From contig JACZJK010000046.1 of assembly GCA_014860575.1 (NCBI GenBank), forward strand, positions 1 to 64,000: a stretch of 64,000 nucleotides of DNA, in the 5' to 3' direction. Below, piece after piece: positions 38,701 to 48,900 of the stretch. Source of the DNA: Bacteroidales bacterium. GTDB lineage: Bacteria; Bacteroidota; Bacteroidia; Bacteroidales; JAAYJT01. Made by a program: the position numbers and the translations under genes. How positions within the stretch are numbered: the first letter of the stretch is position 1; every line of letters begins with the position of its first letter. The notes beneath the pieces were generated by a model, which saw nothing but the letters and a program-made list of their open reading frames with translations, was not told the DNA's origin and did no database searches.

Positions 38701-41700
38701 CTCCGATATTTTCAACCTTCATAGACTCAGGATCTGAAATGGTTTGAACCAACACCTGGCCAAAGTCAATTATTTCAGGTGTGAGAAAAGCCTGAGACGG
38801 AGGGTCTTGACTTTCAAATATCAATCGCAGGTTGGGTGTTGCCTCAATGAGTCCTCCTTCGGTGGGATTATCAGGATTCATATTATGCGAATCGCTGGAG
38901 TAAAGCAAGGATCTGAAACCTTCTGTATCCGTTGCATAAAACTCGCCCCAGTCATAGTTTAAAGTATTTTCATCCACTGCAACCACCAGGTTATCATCAT
39001 TATTATATTGAAATGGTATGTCAAGAGTAATTTCGATCCAGCCAGATTCATCCGGCAAAACAACCTCGCCGTCAAACACTTTGACCATCTCTGATGTTGG
39101 AACCCAATCAAAATCATTGACAAATTCTGTTTTTTCCGTGTGGCCAAGGTAAATAACCCAGTCTTTGCTGTTAGGTGCGGCATCATTACTATTCCAGTAA
39201 TAATAGATTTTTTCGATCCACTGCCCTCCTATACTAATCTCTGATTGGAAGTAAATACTCTGGCTGTATGTATAAGAATATTCAACATCAACCGGCAGTC
39301 CTGTCCAGGATTCATAGCCATAGCCAATTTGCACAGCCCCGTCAGGCAGGGTGCTAAACGACCATATGGGACAGTCAATAGCATCGCCGGCACTGTTTGT
39401 GGGTATTATTTTCCAGTAATAAACAGTATTATTACTGAGGGCTGGAGGTGTAAAGGTGTTTTGTGTAATCAACTGGCCATTGATCATGTTTGTTGGCGTG
39501 TTGATTCCTCCCCCATCGGTTCCAAAATATACTTTATAACCCGAAGGGATACCACCCAGCAATTCAGGATACCATTTTAGAGAGGTTTGAAGCGGCATCC
39601 AATCCGACTCATCCATGGGTTCGGGAAATTTAGCAGGGGCGGGCAGGATCGGAACTATATGAGGGCCAATTACATGGTCGAGATATACCCATGCACCACT
39701 TCCTCCTTCGGCAAAATAGGAACCAATACCCAGGTAATAATCATTACCCTCAAGTGCATTCAGGTCAACTGAGCAATATTGCCAATCGCCGGGAATAATA
39801 CTGATCTCATTACCAATAGTGTTCCAGGTAGTTTTATTGGTAGAATAATAAACCTGCATCCGCTGGTAAGTTGAACTTGAAGTTCCTGCAAAAAACTCCA
39901 GCGTGCTTCCGGGATCAATACTCAGCAAAGGGGTGACAATTCTTGCCGGACTTGATGAAGTAAATTTATTAGCAGAATAATCTCCATGTAACACACCGCT
40001 GCCAGTTCGTCCCCAGCTACCGAGATTTGACCATCCTGTGGGAGGAAACCATTCATCCTCAAAACTCTCAGCAAGTTGACCGGCTGATATTGTACTGAAC
40101 GACCAAACAGGAACAGCATTGGCATCACCGTTTATATTGTACGGCACCACTTTCCAATAGTATGTTGTATTGTGTTGCAGTGGCCCAGAGGTGTACGATA
40201 AGCCCAAACCATCAAAAACCAAATTAACCGGGTCAGGATTTGTGCCAAAATACAGCTTATATCCATCAATTGGAATTGAGGAAACGGGTGGTGACCATGA
40301 AAGTGTATTATTATTATTAAACGTAGTGATATTGTTTTCAGGCCAGTTGAGCAGTGCAGGTCCTGGTAAGAAGGTTTCAATCAGGATATCGTCAATTGTA
40401 AAATGGTAAGATGATGAGGTAGTGTAATATAAGTAAAAAGCCAGGTAAACGGTTTGACCCTGGTACAAACTGAGGTCAATTGACCGCATCTCCCAGTTGA
40501 TATTGGTACAAGTAAAATCTCCCAACTCTGTTGTAAATGATTCCAGTTCCTTGTCAGTAGTGGATAACAGCACTTTGTAGGAGGTAATATTTGCAGCATT
40601 TGAAACGACTTCCCACCATGATAATGTCAGATCATCAATTGGCAAAACAAGCGGAGGTGAAATCAGGTAATCATTGCAGTTACCAATACCCAAGCCACGA
40701 ACCCCTGCCGGTAATGAATGAGACATTGAAGTACTTCTGAGCCAGGTATACGTTCCACTTCCCCCAACATCTACTATGTTCCAGTTTGGAGGAGCAAGCG
40801 GTGAATGACTCCAGGAGGCATCAAGGTTTTGCAGGTAAGGAAAGTTTGTGACCGGGTTTGCGTATGTTATGGCATTGGTTGTTGATGCAGTAGAATAATA
40901 ATCAAATGCATCGAACGACCAGCATTTGTAATAATACTGTGACCAAGTATTCAAACCTGTGTGGTCAAATTCTTCGGCCAGGCCTTTGTAAATAACTAAG
41001 CCCGCTGAAGGAACTGTTTCACCCACGCTATAGGAATTACCATTTACAGGATTGCCTACCATTGGCCCACTGCCTGAGGTTATCAAAACGTTATGACCAG
41101 CAAAGTTTAAATTCCAGCTTAGGTTGATTACTGTCTGGTTCACAGGTAATGCAGAAAAATTAGCAGATGGACTTACACCCGGAATCGCAGAGGTTGAGAG
41201 CCCGCTTGAATAACTTATGCCATTGTATGAAAAAGCCTTGTAGTAATATGAGCTACCGGCAGTTAATGTACCATGGATAAATGGAGAGTTCATACCAATA
41301 TAAAGCACTGTTCCGTTGGCAAGCGGCTGTCCTGAAACCGGCTCGCCAGAAGGGAGCGAAAAACTTCCGCTCGTGTTGAAAACAATGACAACTTCATCAT
41401 CATCTTCATTCATTTCGAAACCAAGGCTGATTTGCTGTGAACTGATAGCCAGTGCAATAAATGATTCCGGATTCATTACAAAGCTGGATATTCCGCCAAA
41501 TTCGTCAGCGCCGATATCAGGCGTGGTCATTGAGCGATAATCGCCATCAAAGTCCTCATCTACAGCAATGGGATTGTTGATTCGCTGTCCGGTACCTTCA
41601 GCGAGGGTCGGAACTGTGCTTTGCAGATGAAGATCATAAGGCGTGCTCAGCACATTCACAAATGGCGGAAGTTCAGTGTGCGAACTGGCATCACGGGGAG

Positions 41701-44700
41701 CAACATGGGCCTGGTAGGTTTCGAAGGTTTGATAAGTTGTCGGGTTAGCATAAATAGGGTTGGAAGCGCCTGGAACTCCGGCATAGAGCAAGTTATTATC
41801 AGAAGTTTCAGAAAAATTGGCAAGGCTTGAACTGCTACGTCTGAATGCAACAGTTTTCCCGCTTCCAACAGCAGTTGAGTTGTTGACAACAATATTGTTT
41901 CGAAGATCTAATAGCGCCGTTGTGGCATTAGATTGTGCCGTATGATAAATTCCGCTGGTTCCAAAAGGATTTGCAGTTGAGGTAGCATTCAGATAAATTG
42001 TATTGTAGTAAAGCCCGATGTTTGAATTTGCCAACGTGCTGGTGATGGAAATTCCTCGTATAGCATCGGCATTGTTAGTGACGCTGGCCCTGAGGTCGGA
42101 AATGAAATTATTATAAACATATACGTTTGATCCTGACGCTATAAGTATTCCATTCAGCAAGCCAGCGGATGTTGAAGTTGATGTGGTTTCAATATTATAA
42201 ATACTATTCCTGAAAATATGGCCATCCTGGCTTCCTGTTCTCAGGTTCATTACATTGATGACGCCACCACCGTTGATTGTGTGAACCTGGTTTCCATACA
42301 CCATACGGCTATTGGCTTTACTCAGGTCAAAACAGTTAATGGCTCCGGTTCCTGATGTAATGTTGGAAATGGTATTATTAAAAACATTTTGCGTATGCGA
42401 GGCATGGGTATCGGAATAAATACCCGTAAAGGTTGAGGTTCCGGATGTATTAATGTTTGAGAAAATATTTCCTGATATATTTTCAATTCCGGTGGGACTC
42501 CCTGTGTTATAATAGCAATAGAAGGAACCTGATGCCCCAAGTTTGTTGATGGTTCCTGTTGTAGCATTATTTTGAATATTTACAATTCCCGGACTTACCC
42601 TGTTGTTGGTATTGCTTATTAAAACTGCCATTCCGGTGAAGGTAAATTCGCTGGCAGCAAAAGTGTTGCTACTGATGGTGATCGGCGCTTCAGATGCGAT
42701 GCTTGAATTGTGATAAATAAAATAGTATTGACCCGAAGAAGAAACAGAATTGGTTAATGCGATGGTGTTATGCTCAATATGCACTTCTCCCAGAGCAGTA
42801 TTTCGGATCCCATACATATAGTTGCCCGTGCCTTGCGAACTTAGATTTATTGTGTTGTGCTTCACAGTAAAAGAGTGGTTGGCTGTTGTGGCATAAAAAA
42901 TGCCGTTTCCATATCCTGTGAAACCAACTCCACCTCCGGCAGCATTGTTGATATTGTTGTAACTGATGACGCTATTATCCAGGTTCGAGGTATAAATACC
43001 AAACGATTCATTGGCAACATTGCCCCCAAAATCCTGAATAATATTGCCCTGATCCAACGCTCCGATTGTAAAATCCTGATCAAAAAAAGTGCTGTGACCG
43101 CTTTGGTAAATACCGGTAAATACATTTTGGACGGTGTTTGATGTAAACGCAATGATTTCGTGCGCTCCTCCCGGGGTAGTAATTGTCAGATTACTGGTGG
43201 CGGTTCCATTGTTGGCGGCACAGAAACCAACCACATACCGGCTTGTTCCTCTGGTCATGGAGATGTTACAGTTTTTAATGGTAACAAATTTGCATGCATC
43301 GGTCACTGAAGCTTTACGAAGATAATAACCATATTCTATGCCCTGGTTCTGGGCTGCCACATCAATGCCATCAAAAGTTACATAATCCGAACCTTCAACG
43401 ATAATTACGCCATCACCATGATAGCCCATTGTTGTTGTATTGATAGTTCCTGCATCGGTTCGGGTAATTACAGGATTGCTTCCTGCCCCGCTCTTCTGAA
43501 AGATCAAAGGCTTGTCAGATGTTCCGGTGGCGGTGAGCACGATAGGTGCTGTAATATTTTCTGAATATCCAGCTGCAACGTTTAATGTTACACCTCCTTC
43601 ACCGATCACTGCATTGTTAAGTGCTGTAACGGCTGCTGCGAGGGTCACATAATCACCAGGAATGCTTTTTAAGCCGCTGATTATTGTGCCAATCTTCCTG
43701 TTGCCTGCCGGGTTAGCAATCTGTGGAGTTTTGTTCGATCCTGATTCCGAGGTAATAAATTGCGTGCACTGTGCATCTACCACATTGCCTGTTGTTGCTG
43801 TGGATCTTATATCATAGGCCAGCCAGAAAAAATTATTCCCTCCAGCCAGTGGCTGGCTTCCGGTGATAGTAAAAGTTCCTGACGGATTATTCAGGGTTGA
43901 ACCAAACTGAGTGGTGGCTGAAAACTCGGGTGTGATTGTGTAGAACACCTTTGCTGCAGCAATATCGTTGGCTGCAATTGTTGAACCGGTAGTATTAAAA
44001 GTAATCGAAGTCATTGCAACAGGATTATCCGGCTTGTTTGTAACCACTAGCAGGCGGATAATTTCGTTGTCGGGGCTGTTGATTGCCACATGGCTGGTAT
44101 TTGGCTGTTCTGTAGTGGATCCGGAATACATCATATTGGTTCCTTCTTCAATAAGAACATTGTCAATATCCACGAAATAGTCGCCGGTGGCCCAGGTCAG
44201 CAGGAATCTGATCCGGATAAATTGCCCGTTATAAGCTGACAGACTTAGAACCTTATTGGCAAAATCTGTGGTAGTAATATGATTGTTGACATCAATGACA
44301 TGAAAAGTCGAGTAAGTAGCACCATCATCGGACGATAACTGGATTTCAATCTGATCACCTGCACCTAAAACATTGGCATTAAGCGGGTAACCAGCATTGT
44401 CAACGATGCGGTAATGAAAGCTTAGCACTGTGTTGGCAGAAATACTTCCTGCAAGCGGCGAGTCTGAATTGGCTGAAGTAGATGATGAATACATTCTTCT
44501 TGATAGACCACGGGTTCCGGTTATTCCATGACTGGCCATTACGGTCATATTGCCCGACCATTCCGCTGGAAAACTCGTGGCATTAAAATCCTGCAAATAA
44601 GGAAGGGAATAAGCCGTCCGGCAATTCGCAGTAGTTCCAACAGAATAATCATTTACGCCATCAAATGACCATAATTTGTAATAGTACAAAGTACTGTGAT

Positions 44701-45628
44701 TAAGACCCATGTAGCTGAAGCCGGTATTGCCTCCTGTATAGAGGACTGTTCCACCACCGGTTATGGAGTTTCCAGCTGAATAAGTAGTTCCATCAACTGG
44801 TACGCCAAAGGTTGCTGTTGTGTTTACCGCGAGCATCACATTATGGTTGAAGGTGTTTTTAATCCATGATAAATCAATCTGGCTGAGATTAATACCGGCA
44901 GCAGCAAAGTCTGAGGGATTGTACAAGGCCTTCCAGGTATATGTCAGACCCAGTGAAGGCACAGTGCCTGATGTGGAACTATTAAAATACATTGTGTTAC
45001 TGTTACCGGTTCCTTTCGCTGAATTGATCCAGTTGCCGCCGGCGACAGCAATCGTTCTGTTGTTAAAATCTGAATTTGACGATCCCCTTAAGCCAACCTG
45101 TGGATAAGTAGTATTGGAGCCGGGAGATATTGTACCGCCATATACGATGGAAATGAAATTGTTAGTTGCGTTCAACCGTATCTGAAAACTAATAATTTCC
45201 CCGGCAATACTCTTTCTTCTCACATCTTTCCACTGAATTACAAATTCGTTTCCCACTTGCTGGTATCTTACTGCAGGTGCCCCACCTTCAGAGTTTGTCA
45301 GATCGCGGCCAAATGCACTTATGGCGCCTTCATAAGCAACCGAACTGCTGATGGGTGTGTAAAGTGTTCCTGTTGGTACAGTGCCGAACGTAATAAATCC
45401 GTTGGCCGACACAAAAATTGATGTATAAGCTGTGGCATTAAAAACAAATGAAGGAATGGTAATTTCTCCGGATACTTCATTATCGAACGTTCCTGACCAT
45501 AAAACGGTTCCTCCGGTGATTTCGGTGTAGGTTAAAGCTTCTTGTTTGAATGAGTACTCCGCAACCTGAGACCTTGCAACCAATAGATATGCAAAACTCA
45601 CAACAGCAAAAACGAATAATTTCTTCAT
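35744..45628 (-). CDS. Giant T9SS-secreted adhesin-like multidomain protein
   Basis: 3,294 residues, the largest protein here. Signal peptide (MKKLFVFAVVSFAYLLVARS). N-terminal beta domain (about 20-230, SIFVSANGFITFG), then FnIII-like modules (YYYKLWSFDGVNDYS) that recur through the chain, a MAM/choice-of-anchor-like domain (LQDFNATSFPAEW), and a right-handed beta-helix (about 640-1375; VTFDGIDVA, FVTIKNCNIS, VYNNFISDL). The second half alternates FnIII modules with MAM or cleaved-adhesin-like domains (ISPPLVLPIDDLTLSWWEVV, ISPELTESISDLYISFFAKR). A HYDIN-like segment lies near 2280-2385 (IDFGQVLVQTISDPESMKV). The two-Cys module and sorting domain (GVEKVIKR) end it. No catalytic motif was found. 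Binding to cells, particles or polysaccharide is inference. Confidence 0.85.
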   Translation of the reverse strand: MKKLFVFAVVSFAYLLVARSQVAEYSFKQEALTYTEITGGTVLWSGTFDNEVSGEITIPSFVFNATAYTSIFVSANGFITFGTVPTGTLYTPISSSVAYEGAISAFGRDLTNSEGGAPAVRYQQVGNEFVIQWKDVRRKSIAGEIISFQIRLNATNNFISIVYGGTISPGSNTTYPQVGLRGSSNSDFNNRTIAVAGGNWINSAKGTGNSNTMYFNSSTSGTVPSLGLTYTWKALYNPSDFAAAGINLSQIDLSWIKNTFNHNVMLAVNTTATFGVPVDGTTYSAGNSITGGGTVLYTGGNTGFSYMGLNHSTLYYYKLWSFDGVNDYSVGTTANCRTAYSLPYLQDFNATSFPAEWSGNMTVMASHGITGTRGLSRRMYSSSTSANSDSPLAGSISANTVLSFHYRIVDNAGYPLNANVLGAGDQIEIQLSSDDGATYSTFHVIDVNNHITTTDFANKVLSLSAYNGQFIRIRFLLTWATGDYFVDIDNVLIEEGTNMMYSGSTTEQPNTSHVAINSPDNEIIRLLVVTNKPDNPVAMTSITFNTTGSTIAANDIAAAKVFYTITPEFSATTQFGSTLNNPSGTFTITGSQPLAGGNNFFWLAYDIRSTATTGNVVDAQCTQFITSESGSNKTPQIANPAGNRKIGTIISGLKSIPGDYVTLAAAVTALNNAVIGEGGVTLNVAAGYSENITAPIVLTATGTSDKPLIFQKSGAGSNPVITRTDAGTINTTTMGYHGDGVIIVEGSDYVTFDGIDVAAQNQGIEYGYYLRKASVTDACKFVTIKNCNISMTRGTSRYVVGFCAANNGTATSNLTITTPGGAHEIIAFTSNTVQNVFTGIYQSGHSTFFDQDFTIGALDQGNIIQDFGGNVANESFGIYTSNLDNSVISYNNINNAAGGGVGFTGYGNGIFYATTANHSFTVKHNTINLSSQGTGNYMYGIRNTALGEVHIEHNTIALTNSVSSSGQYYFIYHNSSIASEAPITISSNTFAASEFTFTGMAVLISNTNNRVSPGIVNIQNNATTGTINKLGASGSFYCYYNTGSPTGIENISGNIFSNINTSGTSTFTGIYSDTHASHTQNVFNNTISNITSGTGAINCFDLSKANSRMVYGNQVHTINGGGVINVMNLRTGSQDGHIFRNSIYNIETTSTSTSAGLLNGILIASGSNVYVYNNFISDLRASVTNNADAIRGISITSTLANSNIGLYYNTIYLNATSTANPFGTSGIYHTAQSNATTALLDLRNNIVVNNSTAVGSGKTVAFRRSSSSLANFSETSDNNLLYAGVPGASNPIYANPTTYQTFETYQAHVAPRDASSHTELPPFVNVLSTPYDLHLQSTVPTLAEGTGQRINNPIAVDEDFDGDYRSMTTPDIGADEFGGISSFVMNPESFIALAISSQQISLGFEMNEDDDEVVIVFNTSGSFSLPSGEPVSGQPLANGTVLYIGMNSPFIHGTLTAGSSYYYKAFSYNGISYSSGLSTSAIPGVSPSANFSALPVNQTVINLSWNLNFAGHNVLITSGSGPMVGNPVNGNSYSVGETVPSAGLVIYKGLAEEFDHTGLNTWSQYYYKCWSFDAFDYYSTASTTNAITYANPVTNFPYLQNLDASWSHSPLAPPNWNIVDVGGSGTYTWLRSTSMSHSLPAGVRGLGIGNCNDYLISPPLVLPIDDLTLSWWEVVSNAANITSYKVLLSTTDKELESFTTELGDFTCTNINWEMRSIDLSLYQGQTVYLAFYLYYTTSSSYHFTIDDILIETFLPGPALLNWPENNITTFNNNNTLSWSPPVSSIPIDGYKLYFGTNPDPVNLVFDGLGLSYTSGPLQHNTTYYWKVVPYNINGDANAVPVWSFSTISAGQLAESFEDEWFPPTGWSNLGSWGRTGSGVLHGDYSANKFTSSSPARIVTPLLSIDPGSTLEFFAGTSSSTYQRMQVYYSTNKTTWNTIGNEISIIPGDWQYCSVDLNALEGNDYYLGIGSYFAEGGSGAWVYLDHVIGPHIVPILPAPAKFPEPMDESDWMPLQTSLKWYPELLGGIPSGYKVYFGTDGGGINTPTNMINGQLITQNTFTPPALSNNTVYYWKIIPTNSAGDAIDCPIWSFSTLPDGAVQIGYGYESWTGLPVDVEYSYTYSQSIYFQSEISIGGQWIEKIYYYWNSNDAAPNSKDWVIYLGHTEKTEFVNDFDWVPTSEMVKVFDGEVVLPDESGWIEITLDIPFQYNNDDNLVVAVDENTLNYDWGEFYATDTEGFRSLLYSSDSHNMNPDNPTEGGLIEATPNLRLIFESQDPPSQAFLTPEIIDFGQVLVQTISDPESMKVENIGGGILTISQVFIDGVDASHFSLANLPTLPVYLSTYNSFEFQVIFNPTTRNTKSAILKIQSNQEGGTLHEIALHGVGLPIATPQEFQATTTGLNSITLEWLQNPDNDDVMIAYNTIGVFGAPEDGSEYAVNQTLVGGGTIIYNGSLLNYIHTNLNASMGYYYKAWSVNATNNYSAGLDAYAQTLCNTVYNIPIFEDFESIPDYQLPVCWSRLIESSVKHNSHFIGVLYGPYSNNRVLTFYNYYEIDPTLIFISPELNASINTLAISFDFFLPGRKSTKALNGISVGVMSDPEDLNTFTLLGTFNTGDWVEEWTRLEYYFHQYNGTAKHIALKANYSYWSIHYMHVDNLLIDFLPSCIPPTGLQSSDISNVSAVINWQEGYQETEWQLKYGPLGFDPLIEGELVTDILVKPYLLENLQHSTIYDVYVRAACAQNDHSEWVGPHTFNTLCEAVACPVYENFDATPSGEIPICWSALSDENSFAQTIDNNPNSPPNCLMMTSYGLDDEAYLISPELTESISDLYISFFAKRSYTSGSLILGTMSDPTDNNTFQFLNSYTLTESWEQCSYNFENYSGNHQYIAFQINAYGTLFLDDIIIDIMTGCIRPSNLAVLGVTSGSALIYWNNGADESMWDLVFGQPGFDPETEGTMRWDITSKPYELTGLSASTSYHFYVRSSCEDELVSEWVGPLSITTLCEESERCNYTVLMTDSYGDGWDGTVLGIRQNGSIIETFGEDFENGYSYGPVNISLCPDLMTEIVVLDPGGYTDEKGFALYDPDGVLVFELLPGTTFDGTTVFHTFASACPSAVPVNRYIADELVQTGEDLCFDAEQTITTAGGGSYFIVEPGAAVLLIAGQNIVMLPGTHFQTDSYVHAIIDLNGIYCSNFTSVVSEPVISEKPIEDVKWNFSTDLFFKVYPNPNTGLFALELIESAELSTIKVEIFSLVGESIMNVNLPEMKQYQFDLSAVQPGIYLIRIIKGDEIGVEKVIKR

Positions 45629-45708
45629 GGCATGATGGTATTTAAAGATTAATTATATTGCTTATTTACAATACCTTAAGATGGATATTGATTTTCGCGT
45701 TTACAGTA

Positions 45709-45740
45709 TAAAGATACTGCATGATATAAGGTCAGGCAAA
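45709..45740 (-). promoter_or_regulatory. Promoter of the giant adhesin-like gene
   Basis: On the minus strand: TTTG at 45737-45740, 20-bp spacer, TATCTTTA at 45709-45716. The leader is about 75 nt and carries neither element A nor B. Confidence 0.6.
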
Positions 45741-45907
45741 TTTTTTAGATAGACAATTAATAGACAAACCAAAGAAAGTTTGATTCAGGACCTTTTGGCC
45801 TTACTTGTTTCTAAAATGGAATTTAGCTTCAAAACCAGAATCTCCAATCCACCCTTGAAAGCAAAGTTTATTCAAAGTCAGGATAGGATTGTTGCATAAA
45901 ATATAAA

Positions 45908-45949
45908 AGCCGCCTCAGTGAACCGGAATAACCAGTTTCTGAGGCGGCT
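45908..45949 (-). terminator. Terminator of the C1A peptidase gene
   Basis: AGCCGCCTCAG (45908-45918) pairs with CTGAGGCGGCT (45939-45949), 11 bp GC-rich with a 20-nt loop, followed by TTTTATAT on the minus strand. It lies 13 bp past the stop at 45963. Confidence 0.8.
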
Positions 45950-45962
45950 GCAACTGATTTGT

Positions 45963-48900
45963 CTATTGCTTTATCAACTTTTCGACTCCAATATCACTCC
46001 CTTGCATTACCTTTATCAGGTAAATACCTGGCTGTCTGTCAGAAAGATCAAAAAGGTATTGCTTCAATTCAGGCAATTCAACATTCATGATGCTTTCGCC
46101 AATCAAACTGAAGATTTCAACTTTGATGGTTGAGATTTCAGAAAACTCGCTGAGCTCAAGTGTAAACTGGCCAGTATTGGGGTTTGGATACACCTTAAAG
46201 AATGAATCCTTCTCAGCTATTTCAAACGGCAGAGGATTAGGCAAAGGTTCTTGTTCAAAAACTATTGCTTTTGGATTACTACAGTATTCTCCGGTTTGGT
46301 CAATATAAGCATGAACGTATGATCCGTTCTTAAAATGAGTGCCGTCTTTCATAATAATATTCTGACCCGCAATGAGATAAACCACTGCGCCGTTTTGAGC
46401 AATGAAGGTAGTTCCAGCTCCTGCTGTGGTAATGGTTTGTGCTGCTTCGTAACAAGTAGTCTGGCCGCCCGGAACAGTTATATTCTGCAAATTGATGTTT
46501 GGATCAGGCAAAACGAGGAAGATATAATCTTCTGTTTCGCCATCTTCAAATATACCTGAACCGTTCCAGTTTGAAGGAACCGGTTGTTCGGTAATGGAAA
46601 TCCTGGCCCAAACGTAACCCGATGCCGGACCGATAAAGAACGGAGGGGGAAATGTTGCCGACAAGGGCCCTACAAAGCCATTGGGAATTATATGATTGAC
46701 AAGAACATGTTCGGGAACCTGTTGACCACCCGTGCAGGTTGAAAAACCTGTCCAGATGCCGTTGTGATCCCAATCAAACAACACATTCACATACCCAACT
46801 GTATTGTTGGGCATGAGGTTTTGAAGATGGAATTCAATATTTCCGCCCCAGGAAGCGGTTGTACATATATTACCCAATGGCGCAGCTGGCGCTCCCGGAC
46901 ATGCAACAATAACCTCGGCACCCGGAGGGCCCACAATAGTAAAAGCACCTGGGTGTAGCAGTCCTGCATCTCCATCATTGAAACATTCGTCCTGATTGTA
47001 CATGTTGGGGTTGAAATTCGGGCATAAACCTGCGTTGCCCTCTGGTTCAAAATCAACTGAAGGCCCAAAGAATGCCCCGAAATTATTATGTTGAATGAAA
47101 CTTCCCGGAGGGCCAACATTGATACATGTAGGGAATTGACCCAACATGCCACTTGCAGGATATGCAAGTGCATCTTCCGGTGCATCACCAAAGTCAAATT
47201 CTTGCACAGGGTTGCCAGTAATCACGAACGACAGGCTTAAGCCCTCAAGTGTGATTGGGTCAATAAGCATTTCCCACACATCAGCCAAATCCGGTAATTG
47301 CCATACAGCAACATCATTAAAATGATCAGGCGATGTTTTCCACCCAATTCTAAATTCATCGCCTCCGGAAAGTTCTAATTGGAATCGGATTTCATGAACA
47401 ATGCCTTCAAGCCCTTCAATCGTCAACAGATCAGGATTATATTGCATACCAAAGTTTGTTAATATCAAGGTTTGAAAACCTGTAATTGTACTTGCCTGTA
47501 TGCCCACAACCATGCCCGCATCATACAATGTTGCAACCACATTGCCCGGAGTATGAGCTTCGGTGATATCAACTTCGACCCAGGAAATTTTGCCGGAATA
47601 GGCACTCAGATCAACCACAAGCATAGCCGGGTGTAAAATAATTGCATCGGATAAAATTGTAAAACTTGCAGGTGGATAAGTTGGATGATCCTGAATGCTC
47701 ATCACAGCCTGATCTTCCATCCAGGTCTGATAGGCACTAATATTGGGATCAATATTATCGAGCGTCAGTATTACATCCTGATACACAATTCCGCCCCCGT
47801 CAGAAATGTGTGCTGTGATAACAAGCCAGTAAATGTTTCCTTCTTCCTGCAGGAAAGGTTCAGTAAAATTCATGATATCAATTCTGAAACAAGAGAAGTG
47901 ATCAATAGGGTTGATTTCAGGCAAATACGGATCGAACCAGCCCTGTGGATGTTCAAAATCAAATTGCCAGTTATATTCAGACGGTGAAAAATCCCTTACC
48001 CACAAAAGGTTGCCCGGAATACTGTAGCCTGTTGGGCTCACCGCTGCCGGAATATCACTGTAAATCTGGATTTCAAAATTAACACCAAAATCAGGAGGTA
48101 TCATATCACCGGGGAATGAAACCCAGAAGTGGAAATCCTCAACATAACCGGTTTCGGAGCACATCCAATCGTCACCAATTCTTGCAGGATGTGTGATGTT
48201 TATATCCCATCCATTGGGGTCAGGATATTGCGGGTAGTGCATTTTGTGGATGATGGGTTCGTTGATTTTAATCCGGTAGTCTTCCACTTCGCCGTCGGGT
48301 GCTGACCCATCGTAATTTAACCCCTGGATCGAACTATACCTGAACCTTGCATAAGTCATTCCAGGTACAGCGTTGGCTGGAACAGGGATTGTCCCGAAAA
48401 TTCCAGGGGGAAACGGGAAACTTGCGGCCAGGTCAACCAAAACGTGTTCTCCCGGGTCAGCCCAGGTTCCGTTGCCATTCCAATCGAACCAGGCATTTAT
48501 ATATCCTGCACCTGCAATATTTGATAATGTGAAAGGTGTAGTTTGTCCAGGTACAAACGAACCTAAAAATATAATACCATCTTCATCATCGTTGCCATCC
48601 ATATCATCGCCTATTGCAAAAAGGTCAGGCTGGCCGTCAAAATCAATATCAACACCCGATCCAAGGTGCATCCCAGATACAACATAATGCCTTGCCCCGT
48701 TATTTGCGAGCAAGGTTGGGTAAGGCCCATCAGGTGCATCCCCAAAATCGTTATCTACTTCCTCAATATAAATTGCGTAATCTTCAACTTCTCCATCCGT
48801 CGCGAATCCTGTAAAGCTTATTCCGGATATTGAACTGAAACGAAAACGGGCAAACGTAAGGCCTGCAACCAGGTTGTTCGGAACAACAACATTATATACG

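Noticed and set aside
46787-47197. Minus-strand ORF of 136 codons inside the C1A gene
   Set aside because: It is an alternate-frame shadow of a conserved GEVED module; the parallel shadow in the S8 gene reflects DNA identity, not coding.
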